A stretch of 64,000 nucleotides of DNA from PALSA-243 sp963743705 (GTDB taxonomy: Bacteria; Acidobacteriota; Terriglobia; Bryobacterales; Bryobacteraceae), in contig CAVUQS010000021.1 of assembly GCA_963743705.1 (NCBI GenBank), positions 62,001-126,000 of the forward strand, written 5' to 3'. A program made the position numbers and the translations under genes. Each line of letters opens with the position of its first letter. Position 1 is the stretch's first letter. The notes beneath the pieces are model-generated. The model was not told the origin of the DNA and did not search any database. It worked only from the letters and a program-made list of their open reading frames with translations. Positions 1 to 6,848 of this stretch are shown piece by piece.

Positions 1-286
1 AGTTGAAGCACGACGTGACGATGGACTGGCAGACGGAGACGTTCTGGTGCATCACCACTTCGCCTTCGCCCGCGCCGATGACGGCGCCGACGAGGTTGCC
101 GACGGTGGAGGACATCATCCACCAGCCTTCTTCCCAGGCGCGGATGCCGCGCGTTGCCCAGGCATCGGTGAATTCGCGCATGGTATCGTGCGTTCGCCGC
201 GGCATGGCGCCGAGCGAATGGCTGATCATGTACGTAGACTTTTCGAGAATGGGGAATTCAGAACGCCAGCGAAGAAGGGGATCCAT
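1..286 (-). CDS. kynU: Kynureninase, N-terminal part (runs off the left edge)
   Basis: Only the first 95 codons are inside the window; the gene continues beyond base 1. The translation starts MDPLLRWRSEFPILEKSTYM and continues with ISHSLGAMPRRT and AWEEGWW, which matches the start of kynureninase, the PLP enzyme that cleaves kynurenine or 3-hydroxykynurenine in tryptophan catabolism. The PLP lysine region lies outside the window, so a related class V aminotransferase cannot be excluded. The ATG at 286 is preceded by GGAG about nine bases upstream. The plus-strand frames over this stretch are antisense shadows. Confidence 0.72.
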   Translation of the reverse strand, partial: MDPLLRWRSEFPILEKSTYMISHSLGAMPRRTHDTMREFTDAWATRGIRAWEEGWWMMSSTVGNLVGAVIGAGEGEVVMHQNVSVCQSIVTSCFN

Positions 287-359
287 CGGGAGACTCCATT
301 CTACGACGCGTCCGGGTAGACCAATACCGCACTGCCCACTGGCCGGTCCGGGCTCGCGC

Positions 360-524
360 TTAATTGGCTATGGAAAGTCGGCGTGCGGCGCGGCGCTGCT
401 TCAAACGCTCGTTTGCCTTCTTCTGCTTTTCAGCGGAGACCAACGTCTGGCATGCATCACAGCGTTTGCGGATGCGGGACTTCGTGACGAATTGCGCTCC
501 GCAACGGCGGCACTGCTTGGTCAT
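360..524 (-). CDS. Small zinc-ribbon protein, 54 aa
   Basis: A short basic protein starting MTKQCRRCGAQF, with a CxxC pair at its start and a second CxxC (RCDAC) about 20 residues later, then a Lys/Arg-rich tail. Four cysteines in this spacing suggest a single zinc ribbon that could bind nucleic acid. A longer frame starts 27 codons upstream, but the ATG at 524 is preceded by a GAAGAG ribosome-binding site and places the cysteines at the usual N-terminal position. No specific function can be assigned. Confidence 0.55.
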   Translation of the reverse strand: MTKQCRRCGAQFVTKSRIRKRCDACQTLVSAEKQKKANERLKQRRAARRLSIAN

Positions 525-717
525 CGTCTCTTCGAGTGGAAGAATCCCGGGCTTTTTCGGCAGCAAATGGCTGTAATGGAAATCGCAATGATTCATGTCC
601 TGCACCTTGGCTTTTATAACTACACAGTCCGGGGCCGGTGAATGTTCTCTAGAAGGATTTGGGAGGCGGCCCTAACACCCTCAGAACTGTGCTAGAAGTA
701 ACATTGTACCGCAAACC

Positions 718-1191
718 TCAAGCGGCTGCAGAGGGGGCCGGGTGGAAGACGTCTTCCGCGCCCAGCACTTCCCACCGCAAGTGGTTGATATAAAAAACCA
801 CAATCGCTTCAGGAAATTGAGATTTCAAGCGCTCGTAGAGCCGCTCTTCCCACCCTTCCGTAAAGTACGGTTTGGGGTCCATATCCTTGGCGAAAAACCC
901 GTTCTCGTGAGGCACCCCGAGGAAATCGAGCGCCGCAGTGATCATGTCGAGGTGCGACACCAGCACGGATTGCCCGAGATCCTTGCCGAAATCCTCGTCA
1001 CCTTCCATGATGCGCGTCCAGAATCGGGGGGCGGATTTCCGCAAGACCTCGGTGTTCACTTTGTGAAGGCGTGCACGCACCTTAAAGCCTTCATAGATCT
1101 GGAAAGTCTTGAGTTTCCCGATCGAAATGCCGCGGATGAGCTTGTTAAAGTGCTCTTCGCCCAACCCGCGGTACATATCCGACATGAGCAT
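718..1191 (-). CDS. Conserved hypothetical protein, ~157 aa
   Basis: A soluble protein of mixed composition with no signal peptide or membrane segment. The stretches GEEHFNKLIRGISIGKLK and LVSHLDMITAALDFLGVPH look like a conserved globular fold, but I do not recognise the family. The frame can begin at a GTG at 1209 or the ATG at 1191; neither has a strong ribosome-binding site, so the start is uncertain. It lies on the same strand as the next gene, 35 bases beyond that gene's stop. The plus-strand frame over the same bases is a shadow. Confidence 0.55.
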   Translation of the reverse strand: MLMSDMYRGLGEEHFNKLIRGISIGKLKTFQIYEGFKVRARLHKVNTEVLRKSAPRFWTRIMEGDEDFGKDLGQSVLVSHLDMITAALDFLGVPHENGFFAKDMDPKPYFTEGWEERLYERLKSQFPEAIVVFYINHLRWEVLGAEDVFHPAPSAAA

Positions 1192-1226
1192 AAAATGACA
1201 GCGTAGCACGCGGTTCGAACGCGCTC

Positions 1227-2276
1227 TTAACGGAAACGGACATTGCCGATCCAGATGGTATTGCGTCCGACAGAGCCGTTGCCGGCGGCGGAGGTATCGG
1301 TGAGGAACATGGTTTTGAATTGCGCCGGATCGAGTTTTCCCGGCCCCTGGAAATCTTCGAGCTTGATGCTCACGCGAAATACTTCGCGTTTCCCAGGCGG
1401 ATAGATGGGCAAATTGAAGCGCGGGCCTTGAGGCGCGCCAGGCCGCTTCATTTCAAACGCGAGACCGAGGGTGGATTCCTGTTCGGACGCGATGTCGAAC
1501 TCGATGCGGCTAGCTTGCGAAAGGTCGGAGGCGCCCAAGCGCCGGATGAGGAGCGGGAACGGATCTTCCTGCTGCTCATAAGACGCTTCCATGGCGGGTT
1601 CTCCGAGCGGATTCTGCGCGGACGCCAGTTTCAGGTCGATGCCGGTAGTGGTGATCCACGAGAGAAACGGGCGATCGAAGGCGTCGATGAGCATAGCTGG
1701 GCTCGGCTCCGGCGCGGGACCACCGAGCACTTCGAAGTCGTCGATCCAAAGCGTATGCGAGCCGCCGGGCGCGCTCAAGAGCGGAAAGAATTCGGCTAAA
1801 TCGAGGATGCCGATGCCCTGCAACTGGTCGAGATCGAGCTTGCCATCGGCGTCCTTGGGGTCTTGGGGGCCATCGGCGAGCAGAAAATCGGCCGGGGTCA
1901 GGTCGATCTGTTGCCACGTGTTGGCCGGGGCGGAAACCCATGCGATGTAATTGCCGCCGCCGGGCTTTTGTTCGCTCAAGAGCACGCCGACGGGCGAGGC
2001 GTGATCGATCTTGAGCCAAAAGCGAAGGCGACGCATGCGGGCGAGCGAGGGCGGCGCGGGAACCACGGCAGCGGCGATCTGCCGCGGCTTGATTTCGTAG
2101 GTGAGCGCCAGCGCGCCCTGGCCTGAGTGAGCATCGCCGGCAATGCGCACACCGCCGCCGGAACCCATGGCGTTCCAGCCGGCGAGCCCGGCCTCGAAAT
2201 CGTAGCGCAGCAAGACCTCGGGCGCGGGCTGCGCGAAGGCCGCGGCAGCCGTGATGAACAGCGCTGTTATTCGCAT
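1227..2276 (-). CDS. Secreted two-domain carbohydrate-binding-like protein
   Basis: The start MRITALFITAAAAFAQ is a signal peptide ending at an AxAQ-like site. The mature protein has two similar beta-rich halves. The first (roughly residues 25-190) contains YDFEAGLAGWNAMG, ARMRRLRFWLKIDH and WIDDFEVLG; the second (about 200-349) contains FDRPFLSW and ends NTIWIGNVRFR. This arrangement resembles CBM11/CIA30-type jelly-roll domains that bind glycans or act as extracellular modules. The ATG at 2276 lies 5 bases beyond the vsr stop on the same strand, so the two may be co-transcribed. The longer upstream start at 2363 would remove the signal peptide and overlap vsr, so it was rejected. Confidence 0.65.
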   Translation of the reverse strand: MRITALFITAAAAFAQPAPEVLLRYDFEAGLAGWNAMGSGGGVRIAGDAHSGQGALALTYEIKPRQIAAAVVPAPPSLARMRRLRFWLKIDHASPVGVLLSEQKPGGGNYIAWVSAPANTWQQIDLTPADFLLADGPQDPKDADGKLDLDQLQGIGILDLAEFFPLLSAPGGSHTLWIDDFEVLGGPAPEPSPAMLIDAFDRPFLSWITTTGIDLKLASAQNPLGEPAMEASYEQQEDPFPLLIRRLGASDLSQASRIEFDIASEQESTLGLAFEMKRPGAPQGPRFNLPIYPPGKREVFRVSIKLEDFQGPGKLDPAQFKTMFLTDTSAAGNGSVGRNTIWIGNVRFR

Positions 2277-2281
2277 GTAAC

Positions 2282-2689
2282 TTACTCGAAGAAGCGCGCG
2301 ATGCGGGAGCGGAGACGGTCGGGCTTTTTCAGCTCGCATTCCCAGACTACGAGAATCCGCCATCCAAGGTTCCGTAGACGCCGCTGGTTGGCGGCGTCGC
2401 GCTCCTGGTTGCGGTCGAGCTTGGCGAGCCAGTAGCCGGTATGCGACGACGGGCGGTTACGGCCGGCGCGGCAGCTATGGCCATGCCAAAAGCAGCCGTG
2501 AACGAACACGACCCGGTTGCGGGCCGGGAACACCATATCCGGGTTGCCCGGCAAGTCGCGGCGATGGAGCGAAAAGCGAAACCCCAGCCGATGGATCATA
2601 CTGCGCACCGCCATTTCGGGTTTCGTGTCTTTGCCACGAACCCGTTTCATCACGGCGCTGCGCTCGGCTGGGGTGAAGGTATCCACCAT
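2282..2689 (-). CDS. vsr: Very short patch repair endonuclease (Vsr)
   Basis: A 135-aa protein of normal Vsr length. It has the N-terminal MVDTFTPAERSAVMKRVRGK segment, the catalytic aspartate region GNPDMVF, the zinc-site signature VHGCFWHGHSC, and the C-terminal LGWRILVVWECEL with the last zinc cysteine. Vsr nicks 5' of the T in T:G mismatches made when 5-methylcytosine deaminates, and is usually encoded beside a cytosine methyltransferase. No such methyltransferase is in this window, so the gene is an orphan here. A longer frame starting at 3055 only reads through the antisense of the M14 gene; the ATG at 2689 is the true start. Confidence 0.88.
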   Translation of the reverse strand: MVDTFTPAERSAVMKRVRGKDTKPEMAVRSMIHRLGFRFSLHRRDLPGNPDMVFPARNRVVFVHGCFWHGHSCRAGRNRPSSHTGYWLAKLDRNQERDAANQRRLRNLGWRILVVWECELKKPDRLRSRIARFFE

Positions 2690-2703
2690 TTCGGTCAATG
2701 AAA

Positions 2704-2745
2704 CGCGGGGGGCTAAAGCCCCTTGCAGGCTGAAGCCCGCCCTAC
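2704..2745. repeat. Dispersed palindromic repeat, copy 1
   Basis: The stretch holds GGGGGCTAAAGCCCC, which folds on itself, followed by GCAGGCTGAAGCCCGCCCTAC, a second imperfect hairpin. The same two-part element recurs at 5899-5937 and, in diverged form, at 36250-36290 and 48224-48254. The minus-strand TAG stop of the M14 peptidase gene (2742-2744) lies inside it. Confidence 0.7.
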
Positions 2746-5681
2746 TGAAGGGGCGCGGGCTTGGCGCTGCCGTAATACAAGCCGTTGAAGAGCAGCTTGA
2801 AGGTGCCGTGGGGCTGGTCGCGGAAGTTGACTTCCGGTCCGAGCAGGACCACTTTGCCTTCGCCCAAGCTGGCCTCGGCGATGGCGGTGCCACCATTGAG
2901 ATACTGCTGGCCCCATGCCCAGCCGCTATCGAGCACCTGCGGGCCTTGGAACCAACCGACGGCCGAGGTGTGCTGCATCTGGGCAGTCGGCCCCATGGCG
3001 AAGACGGGGTTGTTGTCGTAGAACACGTCCACCTGCTTGGGCATGCCGTAAGCAAGCGGGTTGGTGTTATCGATGTTCATGCGTAAGAGCGAGCCGGGCA
3101 CGTAGAACTTCTCGCGGGGTAGCGACTGCTCCCGGCCGTTGGCGCCCATTTCGGTGAGGAAGTTCTTGACGGGCAAGCCGAGGGCTTCGGCGACGCTGGT
3201 GGAACTTCCGACGGTGACGATGGAGCCGCCGGCTTCGACGAACTTACGAAGCTGCGGCAAGGTGCGGTCTTCCGTAATGCTGCCGATTTCGTCGCGATAC
3301 TGCTCGGGGACTTCGGCGCCGCCGCGTCCGCCACGGCCTCCTCCGCCACCGCCGCCGCGACCACCGCGTCCGCCGGCGCCGAAGCGCATGGCGCCATCGG
3401 GGAAGACGATGACATCGAACTTAGCGGCAAGATCGCCGGCATCGAGGGCGGGCGGGAAGACGACCTGGAAGGGGAAATCGTACTGCTCAAAGAGCCACTT
3501 GGTCCAGCCGGACGGCATGCTGCCGCCGTAGTTATCGACGAGGCCGATGCGGATGGGCTTGAGCTTGAGCGCGGGGCCGGCAGGCGATTTAGCGAGCGCG
3601 AAGGCGGGCACGCCCAATTCCTTAGCGCTTTGATCGACGATGGCCTTCACGGCGGGAGAGGCGGTGACCCAGATGGCGCCGGGCTCCATGGTCTTGCCAT
3701 CGACGGTCACTTCGTTCTTCATCCAATAGACATTGGCGTTGGCCTTCAGCAAGTGGTTGATGGCCTTGAACGAATTGTTGATCTCATGGCTGATGAGATA
3801 GCCGGCGGGGCTGGCGGGACCGCTGACGGTCATGGCCGGAGGCGGCAACAGATTGAAGCCGACCTTCTGGAAAGGACCGTTGAAATCGTCGAGGACGCGA
3901 TCGAACTTCACGGCCATCTGCATGGCGAGAGTCCAACCGGTGATGTCATAGGGCGGGTTGGGCGGGCCGCCGGGATAACGGAAATCGTTGGGGTGATCCT
4001 GCGGCTCGAACATGTCGAGAACGTGAGGACGGAAGGCCTGCGCGGTCTTGACGACGTAGGAACCGGCCGGGTAGGTCTTGCCTGCAACGGTGAAGCCGGC
4101 CGTAGCGCGCTGGACATCGACGCCATTCTTGATGAGGGCGTTGAGGAACTCGACGGCGTTGGCGAAATCGGGCTGATCGGCAGGAAGGATGTAGCCGCGA
4201 GGATCGCGCGCTTTCGGATCGTGGAGGACTTTTTCGTAGAGATCGGCAGGAAGGCCGCCGCGTCCACCAAATCCGCCGCCTGCGCCGGGAACGTCACCCG
4301 CGCCGGCGACATCGCCGGTGGGGGCAGCCGCCGCGGCTCCGCCGCCACGTCCGCCGCGTCCACGGCCACCACCGCCGCCGGCAGCTCCGCCGCCACCGCT
4401 TTCCGCGGCCGCGGCCGCTTCGAGGGCAGTGATGCGCTTGGGAGTGACGGTCCAGTTATCCGCGCTGCCTTTTTCGATGGAACGCTTGCCCATCACATAG
4501 AAGTTGTAGAGGAGCGTTTCGCGGTAGCGGGAGGCGTAATCCCCGATGGCGCGGTTGTTGGTCATTTCGTAATCGATGGATTGGCGGTAGTGCCATTCCT
4601 GGGGCTTGATGGGCATGGGCCAATCGCCCTGGGGCAACTGCTTTTCGGCAACGAGCGGAATCATGCGCGGGGTGGGCTCGCCGATGATCTCGGTGAGGAT
4701 GCCGATCATGTTGTGGAAATAAGAAACGGTGCGCAAGCCGCCGTTCCACCAGGTGGAGTAGTTCTGGCCGCTGCGCATGGCGCTGCCGCCCTTGCCTTCG
4801 GCGACGAGGCGGCTGTGCATGGCCGCGCCGACGGATTCGATGCCGAGGGGGATCAGCGGATCGAAATTGTAATTGAACGGATCGCGGAACGGCGGCATGA
4901 AGATTACGGTTCCGGCGGGGCCAGTCTGGTGGTGGTTGTAGACAATCTGCGGATACCATTCGATGAACATCTGGCGGTTCATGTTGGTGGTTTCCTTCAT
5001 GTTGGACATGTAGAAATCGCGATTGTCATCGTGGCCGATGTACTTGGCCCAGAGGCGGGGCAGACCGCCCATGTTGCGGCTCTTAGCTTCTTTCAAGGGA
5101 GCGTCGGGCTTTTCGGCGCCGCGCATGTACCAGTTGGCGACGAGTTCCTGCCCATCGGGGTTGGCGAGGACATTGAGGAAAATGCAGTCGTTCAGAAGGC
5201 GCATGGTTTCAGGGTCGGAGCGGCTGACCATCTGATAAACCCATTCCATGAGCTGCTGGGAACCGACAGTCTCGGATGCGTGGAGACCGCCATCGATCCA
5301 TACGACGGCCTTGCCTTCGCGGGCAAGAGCGTGGGCCTGGTCATCAGTAAGCCCTTCGGCACGGGCGAGACGCCCGGAGATTTGCCGGTAGTGATCGAGC
5401 TGTTTGAGGTTGGCTGGAGACGTAATTACCGCCATATACTGACGCCGGCCTTCTTCGGTGGGGCCGATATCGACCAGCTTCATGCGGTCGGATTCCTTGG
5501 CGAGGGTATGCCAATAGGCGTCGAGCTGGGTGTAATTGGCGACCTGGTAATCGTCACCGATGTTGAAACCGAGTGCGTCTTTGGGCGTTGTGATTTTAGG
5601 AGCGGTTTGCGCGGCCAGCGTACAGGCGGCAAAAGCCGACAGCGCCACCACGGCAAGGCGGTGCATCCGGGGTAAAGTCAT
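2742..5681 (-). CDS. Secreted M14-family zinc carboxypeptidase, 979 aa
   Basis: A signal peptide (MHRLAVVALSAFAACTLAAQ) leads into an M14 peptidase domain. The zinc motif HxxE is in GGLHASETVG, the substrate-binding region includes NPDGQEL, and the third zinc histidine is probably in VYNHHQTGP; the general-base glutamate is probably in GILTEIIGEPTP. The C-terminal third contains a DJ-1/GATase-like segment (LVDNYGGSMPSGWTKWL, VIVFPDGAMRF), common in long bacterial M14 proteins of this kind. Two low-complexity Gly/Arg tracts interrupt it, one near residue 430-470 and one near 775-795. The start could be the ATG at 5681 or five codons later. The last codons and the TAG stop fall in a palindromic repeat. 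A 681-aa plus-strand frame over the gene is an antisense shadow. Confidence 0.85.
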   Translation of the reverse strand: MTLPRMHRLAVVALSAFAACTLAAQTAPKITTPKDALGFNIGDDYQVANYTQLDAYWHTLAKESDRMKLVDIGPTEEGRRQYMAVITSPANLKQLDHYRQISGRLARAEGLTDDQAHALAREGKAVVWIDGGLHASETVGSQQLMEWVYQMVSRSDPETMRLLNDCIFLNVLANPDGQELVANWYMRGAEKPDAPLKEAKSRNMGGLPRLWAKYIGHDDNRDFYMSNMKETTNMNRQMFIEWYPQIVYNHHQTGPAGTVIFMPPFRDPFNYNFDPLIPLGIESVGAAMHSRLVAEGKGGSAMRSGQNYSTWWNGGLRTVSYFHNMIGILTEIIGEPTPRMIPLVAEKQLPQGDWPMPIKPQEWHYRQSIDYEMTNNRAIGDYASRYRETLLYNFYVMGKRSIEKGSADNWTVTPKRITALEAAAAAESGGGGAAGGGGGRGRGGRGGGAAAAAPTGDVAGAGDVPGAGGGFGGRGGLPADLYEKVLHDPKARDPRGYILPADQPDFANAVEFLNALIKNGVDVQRATAGFTVAGKTYPAGSYVVKTAQAFRPHVLDMFEPQDHPNDFRYPGGPPNPPYDITGWTLAMQMAVKFDRVLDDFNGPFQKVGFNLLPPPAMTVSGPASPAGYLISHEINNSFKAINHLLKANANVYWMKNEVTVDGKTMEPGAIWVTASPAVKAIVDQSAKELGVPAFALAKSPAGPALKLKPIRIGLVDNYGGSMPSGWTKWLFEQYDFPFQVVFPPALDAGDLAAKFDVIVFPDGAMRFGAGGRGGRGGGGGGGRGGRGGAEVPEQYRDEIGSITEDRTLPQLRKFVEAGGSIVTVGSSTSVAEALGLPVKNFLTEMGANGREQSLPREKFYVPGSLLRMNIDNTNPLAYGMPKQVDVFYDNNPVFAMGPTAQMQHTSAVGWFQGPQVLDSGWAWGQQYLNGGTAIAEASLGEGKVVLLGPEVNFRDQPHGTFKLLFNGLYYGSAKPAPLQ

Positions 5682-5769
5682 GGGTAAAAGTTTACTACTG
5701 TTGACGTCTGATGTGCTTACTATTGGGCTACGTTCGGGACGCGGCGGCGAGGCTTAAAAGCAGATACCG

Positions 5770-5806
5770 GCGCGCTTCGCGCGCTACGCAGGCGGGGAGG
5801 CGTAGG
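5770..5806. repeat. Intergenic hairpins between two minus-strand genes
   Basis: GCGCGC-TTC-GCGCGC (5770-5784) is a perfect 6-bp stem, followed at once by CTACGC and its complement GCGTAG (5784-5805). No poly-T run follows on either strand, so a classical intrinsic terminator is not supported. It lies in the roughly 245-base gap between the M14 gene and the 217-aa gene downstream of it. Confidence 0.5.
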
Positions 5807-5898
5807 CCACTAGGGCCGGAGCTGTTTATTTGGGGACATGGTTGTAGGGCAAGGTTGACGGTAATGCGCAGATGGCCGGGCTGCTGACGGGGAAACCG

Positions 5899-5937
5899 GC
5901 GGGCTAAAGCCCGCTTGCAGGCTGAAGCCCGCCCTAC
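5899..5937. repeat. Dispersed palindromic repeat, copy 2
   Basis: CGGCGGGCTAAAGCCCGC followed by TTGCAGGCTGAAGCCCGCCC, nearly identical to the copy at 2704-2745. It immediately abuts the TAG stop (5937-5939) of the neighbouring minus-strand gene, and the repeat's own CTA supplies a second in-frame stop. Confidence 0.72.
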
Positions 5938-6590
5938 TACGCGGCGCGGGAGGCATCGAAGGCAGCCATTTGCAGCGTACGGTGTTCGTTTCGGACTTGT
6001 TTGCGGCGTTGGATGTGGGCGATTCTGGCGCCGATTTCCTGCTTTGAAAAAACAAAATGGTAGTGCGCGGAGTCTTGCACTACTTCGTAGGGTTCGCCTT
6101 TGTATTCCGCGATTTGAGCGTCCATTTCGGCTTCTTCGAGGGCTTGCTGGAGCGCTGACTCCCGCTCGGCTTTGAGGCGGCGTAGCTCGGCCATGTTCTT
6201 TTCCAGATTGCGGTGGATGCGGGTTTCGTAGAGGCTGATCAGCTCGATGCTTTTGCCTTTGGCTAGCCACGCTTTCGCCATGGCGAAGGCGGCGTCGACT
6301 TCTTCGTTGCCGGTGGCGAGTTCATCGGGGCCGGACATCTCGACGGCGAAGAGGGTGTCTTCGAACGACGCGGCGCGGTGGAGGCGCCAGCGGTCATCGG
6401 CGATGGATTGGACGATGGAGGCTTCGAGCGGAGTCTGCGGAGCGAGTGACTCGCGGATGCCGGAGCAATGGCGCTCATAGGCTAACTGGTCTTTTTCGGT
6501 GAGGATGTGGATCTGGCCGGTGAGTCCGTGACGGTAGGCGTTGAAGGCGCGGCGAGAGCGCGGTTGCTGAGTGTCGGTTTGGTCTAGCAT
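5937..6590 (-). CDS. Conserved hypothetical protein, 217 aa, coiled-coil
   Basis: The protein starts MLDQTDTQQPRSRRAFNAYR and continues HGLTGQIHILTEKDQLAYER. The phrase N(A)xRHGLTGQ followed by a TExxxxYxxHC-like segment and PLEASIVQSIADDRWRL marks a paralogous family I associate with acidobacterial genomes, whose function is unknown. The middle (about residues 115-150) is charged and helical, MAELRRLKAERESALQQALE, likely a coiled coil. The frame extends upstream to 6797, but the ATG at 6590 follows an AGGGGA element and begins the conserved part. It is divergent from the large nuclease-like gene at 6849. Confidence 0.6.
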   Translation of the reverse strand: MLDQTDTQQPRSRRAFNAYRHGLTGQIHILTEKDQLAYERHCSGIRESLAPQTPLEASIVQSIADDRWRLHRAASFEDTLFAVEMSGPDELATGNEEVDAAFAMAKAWLAKGKSIELISLYETRIHRNLEKNMAELRRLKAERESALQQALEEAEMDAQIAEYKGEPYEVVQDSAHYHFVFSKQEIGARIAHIQRRKQVRNEHRTLQMAAFDASRAA

Positions 6591-6848
6591 GTGTGAGATT
6601 CCCCTTCTGGCACCAGAGTACATGGTGGGGTTGGGGCTGCGGGCACGGCTGGAGGGTAAGTGATTGAGGAGTGAGAGTAATATATATTTCCAGGATCCGT
6701 GAACGGGAATTTTGGTGAACGACGATGTCCAGTGCCGGCGCATATACGCGAAGCACTTCCCGAACCGAAAGTTGCCACAAATTGCGTGAAGAGCCAATCG
6801 CCCTTGCCGGCAACGGTTTGCTGCAGCACGATGTTATCATCCTTACCG

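Noticed and set aside
3630..5675. A 681-aa plus-strand open frame across the M14 peptidase gene
   Set aside because: It is antisense to a clear signal-peptide protein with catalytic motifs, and its composition (Gly, Asp, His and Val-rich, no motif) is that of a GC-rich codon shadow.
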